Assembly: GCA_016873995.1 (NCBI GenBank)
Contig: VGVR01000015.1
Coordinates: forward strand, 1-64,000
Length of the DNA: 64,000 bases
Direction of reading: 5' to 3'
DNA from: Gemmatimonadota bacterium
GTDB lineage: Bacteria; Gemmatimonadota; Gemmatimonadetes; Longimicrobiales; Gaopeijiaceae
Numbering within the stretch: the stretch's first letter is position 1; every line of letters begins with the position of its first letter. The notes under the pieces are model-generated. The model saw only the letters and a program-made list of their open reading frames with translations. It was not told the origin of the DNA and searched no databases. This document shows positions 44,724 through 53,903 of this stretch, piece after piece. Position numbers and translations under genes: made by a program.

Positions 44724-44945
44724 CAGTTAGTCTGCTCAAGTCCAAGCAACGTGTCGCCGACCACGCGGAAGTCTTCACCCCGTCTTGTTTGGTCGAGGCA
44801 ATGCTCGACCTGGTGAAAGGGGAGACGGAGCGCATTGATTCGCGCTTCCTCGAGCCCGCGTGCGGGAGCGGGAATTTTCTCGTAGCAATCCTGCGGCGCA
44901 AACTCGCAGCTGTTGAGCTCAAGTACGGGAGCGGTCCGTTCGACC
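44724..44945 (+). pseudogene. Fragment of an N6-adenine DNA methylase
   Basis: The frame reads SLLKSKQRVADHAEVFTPSC then LVEAMLDLVKGETERIDSRF, LEPACGSGNFLVAILRRKLA and AVELKYGSG. This is the region around SAM-binding motif I (PACGSGNF) of Eco57I/type I-like N-6 methylases. Neither the true N-terminus nor the catalytic NPPY motif follows; after about 44945 the frame turns into a peptidase sequence. It is a short relic of a restriction-modification or phage-defence methylase, truncated at both ends. Confidence 0.75.
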
Positions 44946-46088
44946 CCTGCCTGGTGACTCCCGCGGGCACGGTCGACCTCGAAGCCGTTACGGGTCGCTT
45001 CGACCCTGAGTGGCGCGTCTTATGCTCGTTCCTCCTCGGACGACAAGGGACCGATCGTTGCGCTCCTCAATGCGGTTGATGCCTTACGCGCGACGGGGCG
45101 GCAACCGGCTTGGAATCTGCGCGTAGTCGTGGACGGACAGGAGGAAGGGGCGCCACCGCCAAACCATTTCCGTCGGTTCATGGCGGATCGAGGCGCGAGT
45201 TTGGGCGCCGACGTGGCCATAACGCTGGACGGGCCTCGACATCCCAGCGGAAGGCCGACCATCTACCACGGGGTTAGGGGCGGCGTCACCGTTCGGCTCA
45301 CCGTCTTCACCGCGTCCGGGGACCTGCACAGCGGCAACTACGGCAACTGGGCCCCCGACCCGTCGGTTCGACTCGCTCATCTCCTGACCAGCATGAAGGA
45401 CGAGGACGGCAACATCCTGATCTCGGGATTCTACGACGATGTGATTCCGCTCACACCGGCGGAGCAGGAAGCGCTCGAGGCCATACCGAATGTGGAGGCC
45501 GCACTCGCTGAGACCTTCGGGATCGCCCAACCCGAACAGGCCTCGGGGCGACTCGAGGTGAAACTGAACCGGCCGACGCTCAACGTTCTTGCCATGGAAT
45601 CCGGGGGCGGATTGAGCGGGGCCGTACCCGCAATACCGGCTTGGGCAGGAGCGGCAATTCAGATGCGACTCGTCAATGGCCTCGATCCTGAGAAGCAGAC
45701 GGCTCTCGTGGTCGAGCACGTTCGCAGTCGAGGATATCATGTCTTGACCGATCGCGATCCGACGGACGAGAAACGACGCCGCTACCCTCGGCTCGCCCGC
45801 GTGTCGTCGAATGGTGGGACTCGTGCAGCACGCGTGCCCATGGAAGGGCGGCTGAGCACAGTCCTGACAGAAGCGCTCACCGTCGACGGTGTGCCCCCCG
45901 TACGTTTGCCGACGCTCGGCGGGAGCCTCCCGTTCGCGGAGCTCAGTGAGGGTCTCGGGATTCCGACTGTCGGTGTCTCCTTGGTGAACCACGACAACAA
46001 TCAGCACGCATCGAACGAGAACCTACGCCTTGGTAATCTCTGGCAGTCCATTGAACTGCTGGCGAGAATCTTGGTCATGCCACGCTGA
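44946..46088 (+). pseudogene. M20 dipeptidase remnant, 5'-truncated and frameshifted
   Basis: From about 44946 to 45020 one frame reads TVDLEAVTGRFDPEWRVL; the next frame then carries on YARSSSDDKGPIVALLNAVD (the catalytic Asp region), VVVDGQEEGAPPPNHFRRFM (Glu-Glu), GNYGNWAPDPSVRLAHLLTS and IPTVGVSLVNHDNNQHASNE to the stop at 46088. These match M20 CNDP/PepV-type dipeptidases. The first half, with the HxD zinc ligand, is missing and a +1/-1 shift near 45019-45022 breaks the rest. A GTG at 45129 could start a 319-residue product, but it would lack the active site. Confidence 0.75.
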
Positions 46089-46190
46089 AGCGCTGAGTGC
46101 GAGCTACCTCCTATCAATGCGGTCGTCGCCTCCGCGCGTGACGCGCCGGACGAAGGATCAACGCGCCCAGGAACAGGGACGGTGACGGCA

Positions 46191-46757
46191 ATGGCGGACA
46201 ACGCCTCCTGCGTGACGATTCACATGGCGGCCAGCCTCGACGGCTTCATTGCCCGTAAGGACGGGAGCGTCGACTGGCTGGAGACCTCGGACACCTTCGA
46301 AGACGGTGAGACCCTGGATCCCGCGTATGCCGCGGAGTCCCTGAAGACGATCGACTGCTACGTGATGGGCTCCCGCACCTACGAGACTGCCCTGGACTTC
46401 GAGGCAAAGGGCTTCGGTTGGCCCTACGGTGACAAACCCACGTTCGTTCTGACGCACCGCGAGCTACCGAAGCTGAGGAATACGGTCGAGTTCTATTCGG
46501 GAGATCTCGGAGAGCTGGTGAACCGACGGCTGAGGCCGACGTTCCGCTCGATCTGGTTCGTGGGCGGCGGCAAAGTCTCCGGAGAGTGCCTTCGACTGGG
46601 GCTCGCCGACGAGATCCGCTATTCGATCCTGCCGATCCTGATCGGTGAGGGTATTTCCTTCTTCGACGGGCTCGACCGCGACGTGCCGCTCCACCTCGTC
46701 GAGGTGAAGGCCTACGAGAGCGGGATGATCGCGCTGCGCCACGAGGTCCGGCGGTAG
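46191..46757 (+). CDS. Dihydrofolate reductase-family (RibD C-domain-like) protein
   Basis: [20 protein letters not shown] starts a RibD_C/YwjB-like fold; an in-frame GTG at 46182 is an alternative start. [62 protein letters not shown] and [20 protein letters not shown] are typical. The family reduces pteridine- or pyrimidine-like substrates using NAD(P)H, but the single-domain members are mostly uncharacterised and often occur beside mobile elements. No folate or riboflavin genes are adjacent. Confidence 0.85.
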   Translation: MADNASCVTIHMAASLDGFIARKDGSVDWLETSDTFEDGETLDPAYAAESLKTIDCYVMGSRTYETALDFEAKGFGWPYGDKPTFVLTHRELPKLRNTVEFYSGDLGELVNRRLRPTFRSIWFVGGGKVSGECLRLGLADEIRYSILPILIGEGISFFDGLDRDVPLHLVEVKAYESGMIALRHEVRR

Positions 46758-46920
46758 TCTCGCCGCAAGGCGCCCCGCCACCGCATCGCCGCCCGCCGCC
46801 ACGTGCGGCGCGCTCTCGGCTGGCGGGGCGGGCCTGCGGTTTCCTCCCGGTTGCCTGAAAGCCCTCGCCAGCCGAACGTCATGCCTCTCGAAGCCAAACT
46901 CAGATCAGGGAAGGGCACCA

Positions 46921-47643
46921 GTGGGACGCATTTTCGAGACCCGGAAGGCGACGATGTTCCGCCGTTGGGACCGGATGTCCAAGCAGTTCGCTCGCATCGG
47001 CAAGGACATCGCGATCGCCGTGAAGTCGGGTGGCCCGATCGCGGAGAACAACCCGGCGCTCCGGCGCGTCATTCAGAACGCGCGCGCGTTGAACATGCCG
47101 AAGGACAAGATCGAGGCGGCGATCAAGCGCGCCTCGGGGCAGGGCGCCGAGGCCTATGAGGAGATCCTTTACGAGGGATACGCGCCCAACGGTGTGGCCG
47201 TGCTGGTGCAGACTGCGACGGACAACCCGACGCGCACCGTCGCCAACTTGCGCTCCCACTTCAGTCATTTGGGCGGGAGCCTGGGCTCCTCGGGGAGCGT
47301 CGGCTTCGCCTTCAAGCACATGGGCGTCTTCCGGCTGAATCCCGCCGGCATCGACCCCGAGTCGCTCGAGCTCGACCTCATCGACCACGGTCTCGAGGAG
47401 ATGGGCGAGAGCACGGGTGAGAAGAATGAGCCGCAGCTCCTGATCCGCTGCGGATTCCAAGACTTCGGCCACATGCAGCGCGCGCTCGAGGAGCGCGGCA
47501 TCACGCCCGTGTCGGCCGAGGTCGAGTACATCGCCACCAACCCGATGTCGCTACCCGAAGACAAGGCGACCCAGGCCCTGGAGCTGGTGGACCGGCTCGA
47601 GCAGGACGACGACGTCCAGAAGGTGTTTCACAACCTGGCGTAG
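46921..47643 (+). CDS. yebC: YebC/PmpR-family protein
   Basis: A GTG start at 46921 after [88 protein letters not shown] and [20 protein letters not shown] are the family signatures over 240 residues. YebC proteins bind DNA as regulators in some species; recent work ties YebC-type proteins to ribosome rescue at proline stretches. Here ruvC/ruvA, the common neighbours, are absent. Confidence 0.93.
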   Translation: MGRIFETRKATMFRRWDRMSKQFARIGKDIAIAVKSGGPIAENNPALRRVIQNARALNMPKDKIEAAIKRASGQGAEAYEEILYEGYAPNGVAVLVQTATDNPTRTVANLRSHFSHLGGSLGSSGSVGFAFKHMGVFRLNPAGIDPESLELDLIDHGLEEMGESTGEKNEPQLLIRCGFQDFGHMQRALEERGITPVSAEVEYIATNPMSLPEDKATQALELVDRLEQDDDVQKVFHNLA

Positions 47644-47691
47644 CTGCTGCCCGAACACCCGTCGCAGGGTGCCGCGGCCTGATTCGCCGCC

Positions 47692-48918
47692 TCAGGGAGT
47701 CGGCGACGCCACCACCCTCCTCACCGTCCCCTGCGTCAGGCTGACGATGTACAGCTCGCCGCGCCCGTCCTCGCCAAACCATGACGTGCCTTGCGCGGGC
47801 CCGGCCGTGGAGGTGTGGTCGCGCAGGTCTACGGCGACCCCGTTGTCGACCCTGAAGCTCCGCAGCCACGTGCCGCAGAAGTCGGCGAAGAAGTAGCGCC
47901 CCTGGAGCGCGGGATAGGCGCTCCCCAGGTAGACATAGCCACCCGTCACGGAGCACCCCTCGGAGGTGGCGTAGTCGTAGATGGGAAGCGTTAGCCCGGA
48001 GGTCGGGCACCCGGTCGACGGGTTGTAGCAGCGGGTCCCTTCCATGATGCGCCAGCCGTAGTTCTCCCCTCCGGTGCTGGCCGCGGGTTGGTAGTCGATC
48101 TCCTCGCGCGAGTTCTGCCCCACGTCGGCGATGTAGAGATCCCCGTTGCCCGCGTCGAACGAGAAGCGCCATGGATTGCGAAGTCCGGACGCCCAGATCT
48201 CGTTGGCGATGGAGAGGGCACCTACGAATGGGTTATCCGCGGGAATGGCGTAGGGCACCCCGGCATCCACATCGAGGCGGAGCATGTCGCCGAGCACCGT
48301 CATGCGATTCTGACCGTGGTTCTGCGGATCTCCCCCGGACCCCCCGTCTCCCATGCCGACGTACAGCATTACGTCGTTGGGGCCGAACGCGATCATCCCC
48401 CCGTTGTGATTGGAGTAGGGTTGCTGGACGGTCAGGACGGGAGTCGCCGACCCGGCGTCGGCCACGTCGGGGTCGGCCGAGACCTGGTATCGCACGACCT
48501 GGGTGTGCCCGATGGTGTCGGTGTAATTGACGAAGAAGCGGCCGTTGATGGCGTAGTCGGGATGGAACGCCATGCCGAGTAGGCCTCGCTCGCCCCCTGC
48601 AGCGATACGGGTCCCCACGTCGAGGAAGGGTGTCGAGAGCACGCTGCCGCCGCGCACGATGCGGATCCTTCCCCCGCGCTCCACGACGAAGAGGCGCTGG
48701 AAGTCGCCCGGCGGAGCGGTGAGAAAGAGTGGTGAGCTGAAGCCTTGAGCGACCGGCTCGAGCGAAACCGACACAGCGACGCCCGGATCGGGGCCGGCGG
48801 GCTGGTCGCTACAGGCTGAAGCCACGACGAGCAGGACTGCGATCAGCGTCGTCCAGGTGATGCCCCCACGCTCCGGCGCGTGCTGCCGCTGCCCGCCCCC
48901 CCACGAACGGCCGCGCAT
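47692..48918 (-). CDS. PQQ-type soluble aldose/sorbosone dehydrogenase-like lipoprotein
   Basis: The ATG at 48916-48918 gives MRGRSWGGG... and a lipoprotein signal (TTLIAVLLVVASAC). FSSPLFLTAPPGDFQRLFVV, ERGLLGMAFHPDYAINGRFF, SNHNGGMIAFGPNDVMLYVG, DGGSGGDPQNHGQN, GLRNPWRFSFDAGNGDLYIA, DVGQNSREEIDYQPA and ENYGWRIMEG are the six-bladed propeller motifs of the GSDH family. The His in SNHNGG and Arg in GLRNPWR are the usual catalytic and PQQ-contact residues. It should oxidise sugars at the membrane surface if PQQ is available. 408 residues. Confidence 0.88.
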   Translation of the reverse strand: MRGRSWGGGQRQHAPERGGITWTTLIAVLLVVASACSDQPAGPDPGVAVSVSLEPVAQGFSSPLFLTAPPGDFQRLFVVERGGRIRIVRGGSVLSTPFLDVGTRIAAGGERGLLGMAFHPDYAINGRFFVNYTDTIGHTQVVRYQVSADPDVADAGSATPVLTVQQPYSNHNGGMIAFGPNDVMLYVGMGDGGSGGDPQNHGQNRMTVLGDMLRLDVDAGVPYAIPADNPFVGALSIANEIWASGLRNPWRFSFDAGNGDLYIADVGQNSREEIDYQPAASTGGENYGWRIMEGTRCYNPSTGCPTSGLTLPIYDYATSEGCSVTGGYVYLGSAYPALQGRYFFADFCGTWLRSFRVDNGVAVDLRDHTSTAGPAQGTSWFGEDGRGELYIVSLTQGTVRRVVASPTP

Positions 48919-49165
48919 GCGGCACGCACGACCGCGGATCAATTCCTCCAGCCCTCTGAGCGCATCTCCGCGAGCACCTGGAAGGACGGAGGCGAGAGAG
49001 TAGATCGGCTGCAGGCGGGGCACGGTGGTTTCGCGGAAGCGGGCGCCGGCGGGGAGGGGTATCCGCAGAGTACGGAGGGCCGGAGCCGCGCACCAGGCCA
49101 CGCGGTTGACTCGCGAGCCCTCCCGCGTCCTCTTTCGGGCCCGCAACTGCGTCTCAGAGTCGAAG

Positions 49166-51088
49166 ATGGCCGCGTCCACGATCCGCTTCACGCTCCCCGA
49201 CGGTAAGGTCCTCGAGCTCGCGCGCGGGTCTACGGCTCTGGATCTCGCCGCGGTGATCGGGCCGCGGCTCGCCAAGGCCGCGCTGGCCGCCGTGATCGAT
49301 GGCCAGACGGTGGGGCTCATGGAGCCGCTCGAGGAGGGCGGCGCAGTCCGGATCCTCACCGAGAAGGATGCCGCGGCGCTTCCGGTGCTGCGCCACTCGG
49401 CGGCGCACGTCCTGGCGACGGCGGTGCGCGAGCTTCGACCCCGTGCAGGGATCGGCTTCGGGCCCGCGATCGAGGACGGCTTCTACTACGACTTCGACGT
49501 CGCGGAGCCGTTCACGCCCGAGGACCTCGCCGCCTTCGAGGCGAAGATGGCCGAAGTCGTGGCCAAGGACATGCCGTTCGGCCGGCGTCGCGTCGACAAG
49601 GCGGAGGCGCGTGCGCTCTTTGCCGACGATCCGCTCAAGCTCGAGCGGCTGGAGGAGTTCTCGGACGACGAGGTGATCACGGTCTACCAGAACGGACCGT
49701 TTCTCGACCTCTGCAAGGGTCCGCACGTGCCCAGCACGGGGCGGCTGAAGCACTTCAAGCTGCTCTCCGCGGCGGGTGCGTATTGGCGCGGCGATCACCG
49801 TCGGCAGATGCTGCAGCGTATCTACGGCACGGCGTTCCACACGAAGGCCGAGCTGGACGAGCACCTGCACCGGCTCGAGGAGGCACGGCGTCGCGACCAT
49901 CGGAGGCTCGGTCGCGAGCTCGACCTCTTCCAGTTCTTCCCGGTGTCACCCGGCGCCGCCTTCTGGACTCCCCGCGGCACCACGCTCTACAACACGCTGG
50001 AAGCGTTCGTGCGTGAGCGGCAGCGCGACGCGTTCCTCGAGGTGAAGACCCCGCTGCTCTACACCAAGGCGCTCTGGGAGCAGTCGGGACACTGGGGGAA
50101 GTACCGGGAGAACATGTTCCTCGTGCTCGACAACGAGTCGGGCGAGCACGACATGTCGCTCAAGCCGATGAACTGCCCGTCGCATCACCTCTATTATGCG
50201 TCGGCCACGCACTCGTACCGTGAGCTGCCCGTCCGGTACGCCACACTCGACGTACTGCACCGGAACGAGGTGTCGGGTGCGCTCTCGGGCCTAACCCGCG
50301 TGCGGCAGTTCGCGCAGGACGACTGCCACGTCTACCTGCGCGAGGATCAGATCGCGGACGAGGTGAAGTTCCTCATGGACTTCATCTTGGGCCACTACGA
50401 GACGTTCGGGCTGAAGTCGAGCCTCAAGTTCGCCACTCGGCCCGAGCAACGCATCGGGAGCGACGAGCAGTGGGACCGCGCCGAAAATGCGCTGCGCGCC
50501 GCGCTCGAGGCGACCGGGCGCGCATACGAGGTGCAGGCCGGGGACGGCGCCTTCTACGGGCCGAAGATCGACTTCCACGTGACCGACTCGATCGGCCGGC
50601 ACTGGCAGCTCGGCACCATCCAGCTCGACTACATGGCGCCCGAGCGGTTCGAGCTGGAGTACGTGGGTGAAGACAATGCGCCGCACCGCCCCGTGGTCAT
50701 CCACCGCGCCGTGTGCGGCTCCTTCGAGCGCTTCATCGCCATCCTCATCGAACACTTCGCGGGCGCGTTCCCCACCTGGCTCGCGCCGGAGCAGGTGAGG
50801 GTGCTCCCCGTGTCCGAGAAGTGGACCGCGAGCGGTGCCGAGCTGGTGGCACAGCTCAGGGCGGCGAGCATTCGCGCCGAGCTCGTCGACCGTGAGACGC
50901 TCCCGTATCGCATTCGCGAGGCGGAGACGCTGAAGCTGCCCTACATGGCCATCGTCGGCGAGCGGGAGGCGGGCGACGGCACCGTGGCAGTACGGAAGCG
51001 CGGGGCGGAGAAGAAGCAGGAGGTCATGAGCCGCGACGCGTTCGTGGCGACGCTGCTCGAGGAGATCCGGACGCGGTCGCTGGGCTGA
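49166..51088 (+). CDS. thrS: Threonine--tRNA ligase
   Basis: ATG 49166 begins MAASTIRFTLPDGKVLELAR, the TGS domain, followed by the editing domain (HSAAHVLATAVRELRP, GPAIEDGFYYDFD; HxxxH and C/H zinc site), the class II catalytic core (TPRGTTLYNTLE, MNCPSHHLYYAS, RNEVSGALSGLTRVRQFAQD motif 2, GSFERFIAILIEHFAGAFPT motif 3) and the anticodon-binding domain. 640 residues, normal. The 247-bp upstream gap has no T-box; I see only a possible TTGACT (49106) -35 element. It opens the thrS-infC-rpmI-rplT-pheST order. Confidence 0.97.
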   Translation: MAASTIRFTLPDGKVLELARGSTALDLAAVIGPRLAKAALAAVIDGQTVGLMEPLEEGGAVRILTEKDAAALPVLRHSAAHVLATAVRELRPRAGIGFGPAIEDGFYYDFDVAEPFTPEDLAAFEAKMAEVVAKDMPFGRRRVDKAEARALFADDPLKLERLEEFSDDEVITVYQNGPFLDLCKGPHVPSTGRLKHFKLLSAAGAYWRGDHRRQMLQRIYGTAFHTKAELDEHLHRLEEARRRDHRRLGRELDLFQFFPVSPGAAFWTPRGTTLYNTLEAFVRERQRDAFLEVKTPLLYTKALWEQSGHWGKYRENMFLVLDNESGEHDMSLKPMNCPSHHLYYASATHSYRELPVRYATLDVLHRNEVSGALSGLTRVRQFAQDDCHVYLREDQIADEVKFLMDFILGHYETFGLKSSLKFATRPEQRIGSDEQWDRAENALRAALEATGRAYEVQAGDGAFYGPKIDFHVTDSIGRHWQLGTIQLDYMAPERFELEYVGEDNAPHRPVVIHRAVCGSFERFIAILIEHFAGAFPTWLAPEQVRVLPVSEKWTASGAELVAQLRAASIRAELVDRETLPYRIREAETLKLPYMAIVGEREAGDGTVAVRKRGAEKKQEVMSRDAFVATLLEEIRTRSLG

Positions 51089-51166
51089 CCTTCTCGCGGA
51101 CGCGGCGCCTGGCGTATACTGTCGACATCCCCGAGCCCCCCCACCTCGCCGACTCGGAGGAAGGTC

Positions 51167-52444
51167 GTGCCGTTCACGAAGGACGACATCGACGCGGTCT
51201 CCATCACGTTGCTCGTGAATGAGGACACCGCGTTCCAGGTGTATCTGACGCGCGGCGGGCTCACGCAGCGCATGGGGTTCAGCGAGCGCGCCGATCCTGC
51301 GGCGATCCTGCTCAAGGGGGGCACGGACGCATTCGAGCCCTACCTGGGCACGATCCCGGACTCGCTGCTGGCGGGGGAGGGTGGCCTTCTGGACGCAGGT
51401 CCGGGAGACGGACCGAAGCACGACTGGCGTTTCGAGCTCGCGGGTGGCATGAACTCGCTGGTCTACGACGTCAGCTATCACGCTGGGTCGGCGAGCCTGC
51501 CGGACGAGTTCGCGGACATGGTCGTCCACGCCGAGCGGCTGACGCACTCCTGGTACACGGCGCTGCTCGCCGAGGAGACCCGAACGCCTCTGCCATCATC
51601 GCAGGTCGAGGTGGCGCCTCCCGCGCCGAGGGCCGCGCCGGCATCGAAGGGGAAGCCACGCGGGAAGTCCGCGTCGGCGTCGCCCACGTCGACGCCGGCG
51701 AAGGCGGGCGCATCCAAGTCTGCTCCGCAGGCCAAGAGCGCTCCGTCCAGCCGGGGCGGCACACTGCGCACCGGCTCGGGCCCCGCGCTCCCGATCACGC
51801 GCGAGCGCCTCGGCCTCGCCATCCTGCTCGACTTCATCGCTTGGATGATCCCCTGGCAGTTCCTCGCCTGGATCATAGGCGGGGGCGGCGAGCGAAGCGG
51901 TCCGCCCGGCGCGAGCATCGTGGTCTTCGCGGTCATCGAGTTCGTGCTCCTGCAGGTACTCCGCAAGTCACCGGGATACTGGCTGCTCGGCATATCGTCC
52001 CCGCACGGAAGCAAGCCGCTGGTGGATTCGATGTGGCCCGCGCGCGAATCGAAGGAGACGCAGGCGTTCGGCGTGGCTCTGTGCGCGCTCGGGGTCGCCG
52101 GCCTCACATCGTGGACGCTCTATCGCACGCCTGTGCCGTATTTCGGCCTGGGGTTCCCGCTCTGGCTTTCGCTCCCGCTGGCCGTGGCTGGCAGCGCGGC
52201 GCTCGTGCTTGCCGGTGCGCTCGCGTGGGAGCGCTGGGGTGGCTTCGTGGACGCGGCCGTCGCAGCCCGAAGCGCGTACGAGGGCTCACCGGTGGGTCAG
52301 GGACTCCTCGGGATCCTGCTCGACCTGGTGCAGATCCTCGCCGTGGCCATCCCCGTGGCTCTGGGCGTGGGGGCGTTCCTCAGCTGGAAGCGGCTGGCCG
52401 GTCCGGCCTCGGCGCAGGCAACCTCCGCTCGCGCAGGGAGTTGA
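51167..52444 (+). CDS. RDD-like membrane protein with N-terminal globular domain
   Basis: GGAGG (51156-51160) precedes GTG 51167. Residues 1-145 form an unrecognised soluble domain (DAVSITLLVNEDTAFQVYLT). An Ala/Ser/Lys/Pro-rich linker (about 145-205) leads to a C-terminal membrane part with an RDD-like start (RERLGLAILLDFIAWMIPWQ, FVLLQVLRKSPGYWLLGISS) and about five helices. RDD proteins are poorly understood; some affect ion or alkali tolerance. It is inserted between thrS and infC, which are usually adjacent, and is followed by a leader with two hairpins. Function unknown. Confidence 0.65.
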   Translation: MPFTKDDIDAVSITLLVNEDTAFQVYLTRGGLTQRMGFSERADPAAILLKGGTDAFEPYLGTIPDSLLAGEGGLLDAGPGDGPKHDWRFELAGGMNSLVYDVSYHAGSASLPDEFADMVVHAERLTHSWYTALLAEETRTPLPSSQVEVAPPAPRAAPASKGKPRGKSASASPTSTPAKAGASKSAPQAKSAPSSRGGTLRTGSGPALPITRERLGLAILLDFIAWMIPWQFLAWIIGGGGERSGPPGASIVVFAVIEFVLLQVLRKSPGYWLLGISSPHGSKPLVDSMWPARESKETQAFGVALCALGVAGLTSWTLYRTPVPYFGLGFPLWLSLPLAVAGSAALVLAGALAWERWGGFVDAAVAARSAYEGSPVGQGLLGILLDLVQILAVAIPVALGVGAFLSWKRLAGPASAQATSARAGS

Positions 52445-52581
52445 CCCATCCAGCCCTCGCGTCCATCTTCCTCGGTCCCCAATCAGGAGAGTTCGGGGGC
52501 ACGACATCATGGAAGTGGGCCGCAGACCGGCGGCCCCACCTTCAGGGCTCGGACGGGCCGATGTGAGGGTCGCAGAAGCGG

Positions 52582-52646
52582 CACCCCGGATGACGGGGTG
52601 AACGTCGCGGTTGCGGCCCGAGTAGTTTGTCGGGCCTTTTCCTTTT
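52582..52646 (+). terminator. infC leader with hairpin and intrinsic terminator/attenuator
   Basis: A first hairpin, CACCCCG-GATGA-CGGGGTG (52582-52600), is followed by GGCCCGA (52615-52621) pairing with TCGGGCC (52630-52636) and then TTTTCCTTTT (52637-52646). The second is a textbook Rho-independent terminator ending 50 nt before the infC start. It may simply end the upstream gene, or work as an attenuator for infC-rpmI-rplT. The rest of the 252-bp gap is otherwise featureless. Confidence 0.75.
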
Positions 52647-52696
52647 GCGGGTAGGAAGGGCGTGCGAGACCTGGTCCTCAGACGGAGGTAGGAGCA

Positions 52697-53215
52697 ATCA
52701 GCGAAAAGAGAGTCCGCGTCAACGAGCAGATCAGGATCAGCCCTGTGCGGCTGATCCAGGACGATGGCGAGCAGATCGGCATCGTCTCCATCGACGAGGC
52801 CCGCGAGCGGGCCAAAGATCGTGGGATGGATCTGGTGGAAGTCGCGGCGGAGGCCCGGCCCCCCGTAGTGAAGATGATGGACTACGGGAAGTACAAGTAC
52901 GAGGCCGCGCGTGCCGCCCGCGAGGCGCGGAAAAAGCAGCACACGATCAAGGTCAAAGAGGTGAAGTTCCGGCCGGGGATCGAGGACCACGACTACGACT
53001 TCAAGGTGGGCCACGCCCGGCGGTTCCTCGACGAGGGAAACAAGGTCAAGCTGACCATGATGTTCCGGGGGCGGCAGATCACCCATCCGGAGCTCGGCCT
53101 GGAGGTCCTCCAGCGCATTACGGAGGATCTCAAGGACGTGGCGAAGGTGGAGCAGCACGCCAACATGGAAGGGCGCGCCATGTCGATGGTCGTCGCGCCA
53201 ATCAAGATGAAATAG
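52697..53215 (+). CDS. infC: Translation initiation factor IF-3 with AUC start codon
   Basis: The conserved N-terminus [20 protein letters not shown] begins at ATC 52697. No ATG, GTG or TTG occurs in frame between the upstream TAG (52652) and this point; the first conventional start would be GTG 52745, which cuts off [21 protein letters not shown] (52684-52694) sits just upstream. infC is known to use AUU, AUC or AUA in many bacteria so that IF3 represses its own translation, and this fits. The rest ([60 protein letters not shown]) is a full 172-residue IF3. Confidence 0.9.
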   Translation: MSEKRVRVNEQIRISPVRLIQDDGEQIGIVSIDEARERAKDRGMDLVEVAAEARPPVVKMMDYGKYKYEAARAAREARKKQHTIKVKEVKFRPGIEDHDYDFKVGHARRFLDEGNKVKLTMMFRGRQITHPELGLEVLQRITEDLKDVAKVEQHANMEGRAMSMVVAPIKMK

Positions 53216-53219
53216 ACCG

Positions 53220-53259
53220 GAGCCCGACCCACCACCTGCGGTGGCGGGTGCCCCGGCTC
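53220..53259 (+). promoter_or_regulatory. rpmI leader hairpin, possible L20 autoregulatory site
   Basis: GAGCC (53220-53224) pairs with GGCTC (53255-53259), and ACCC-A-CCACC (53227-53236) pairs with GGTGG-C-GGGT (53240-53249) across a TGC loop. It fills the infC-rpmI gap, where L20 represses rpmI-rplT in other bacteria. The pairing is visible; the L20 link is inferred. Confidence 0.45.
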
Positions 53260-53273
53260 GACTGAGACTAGAT

Positions 53274-53474
53274 ATGCCGAAGATGAAGACGCACCGCGGC
53301 GCGAAGAAGCGTCTGAAGAAGACCGCCAGCGGGAAGCTGAAGAGGATGCGCGCCTACAAGAGCCACATCCTCACCAAGAAGACGAAGAAGCGTAAGCGGC
53401 GCCTACGGAAGCCCGATCTCGTGTTCAAAGGCGAAGCCAAGCGCCTGAACAAGATCCTCCCCTACGGCACCTGA
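53274..53474 (+). CDS. rpmI: 50S ribosomal protein L35
   Basis: [20 protein letters not shown], then [20 protein letters not shown], is a complete L35 of 66 residues, ending LNKILPYGT. Highly basic as expected. GAGACTAGAT lies just before the ATG, a leader sequence also seen before rplT and groEL. It lies between infC and rplT as in most bacteria. Confidence 0.97.
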   Translation: MPKMKTHRGAKKRLKKTASGKLKRMRAYKSHILTKKTKKRKRRLRKPDLVFKGEAKRLNKILPYGT

Positions 53475-53486
53475 GGAGACTAGACC

Positions 53487-53852
53487 ATGCCTCGTGCAAC
53501 ATCCGCCCCGGCGCGGAAGAAGCGTAGGAAGAAGCTGTTCAAGGCCGCCAAGGGGTACTTCGGTGGCCGAAAGAACCTGTACGTCGCTGCGAAGGATGGA
53601 GTCGAGAAGGGATGGGAACATGCCTACCGCGATCGCAAGAAGAAGAAGCGGAACTTCCGCGCTCTCTGGATTGCGCGCATCAACGCGGCGGTGCGTACCC
53701 ACGACCTCTCGTACTCGCGCTTCATCGCGGGCCTCAAGTCGGCCGGCGTGGAGCTCGACCGCAAGGCGCTCGCCGACCTGGCGGTGCGCAATCCCGAGGC
53801 GTTCGGAGCGGTGGTGGAGCGGGCCAAGGAGGCCCTCACCGCGAAGGCCTGA
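53487..53852 (+). CDS. rplT: 50S ribosomal protein L20
   Basis: [60 protein letters not shown] and [20 protein letters not shown] are the normal L20 blocks over 121 residues. L20 helps early 50S assembly and represses its own operon in other species. GGAGACTAGACC precedes the ATG, 12 bp after rpmI. Confidence 0.97.
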   Translation: MPRATSAPARKKRRKKLFKAAKGYFGGRKNLYVAAKDGVEKGWEHAYRDRKKKKRNFRALWIARINAAVRTHDLSYSRFIAGLKSAGVELDRKALADLAVRNPEAFGAVVERAKEALTAKA

Positions 53853-53903
53853 TGAGGCAAGCGGGCGGCCCGTGCGACTGGCAGGGCCGCCCGCTCCATC
53901 GTC

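Noticed and set aside
44561-44764. A 67-codon minus-strand ORF ending in the attC-like site
   Set aside because: It overlaps the methylase fragment on the other strand, lacks a ribosome-binding site, and shows no family similarity I can recognise.
48919-49165. A T-box riboswitch upstream of thrS
   Set aside because: No T-box sequence or terminator/antiterminator pair is visible in the 247-bp gap.
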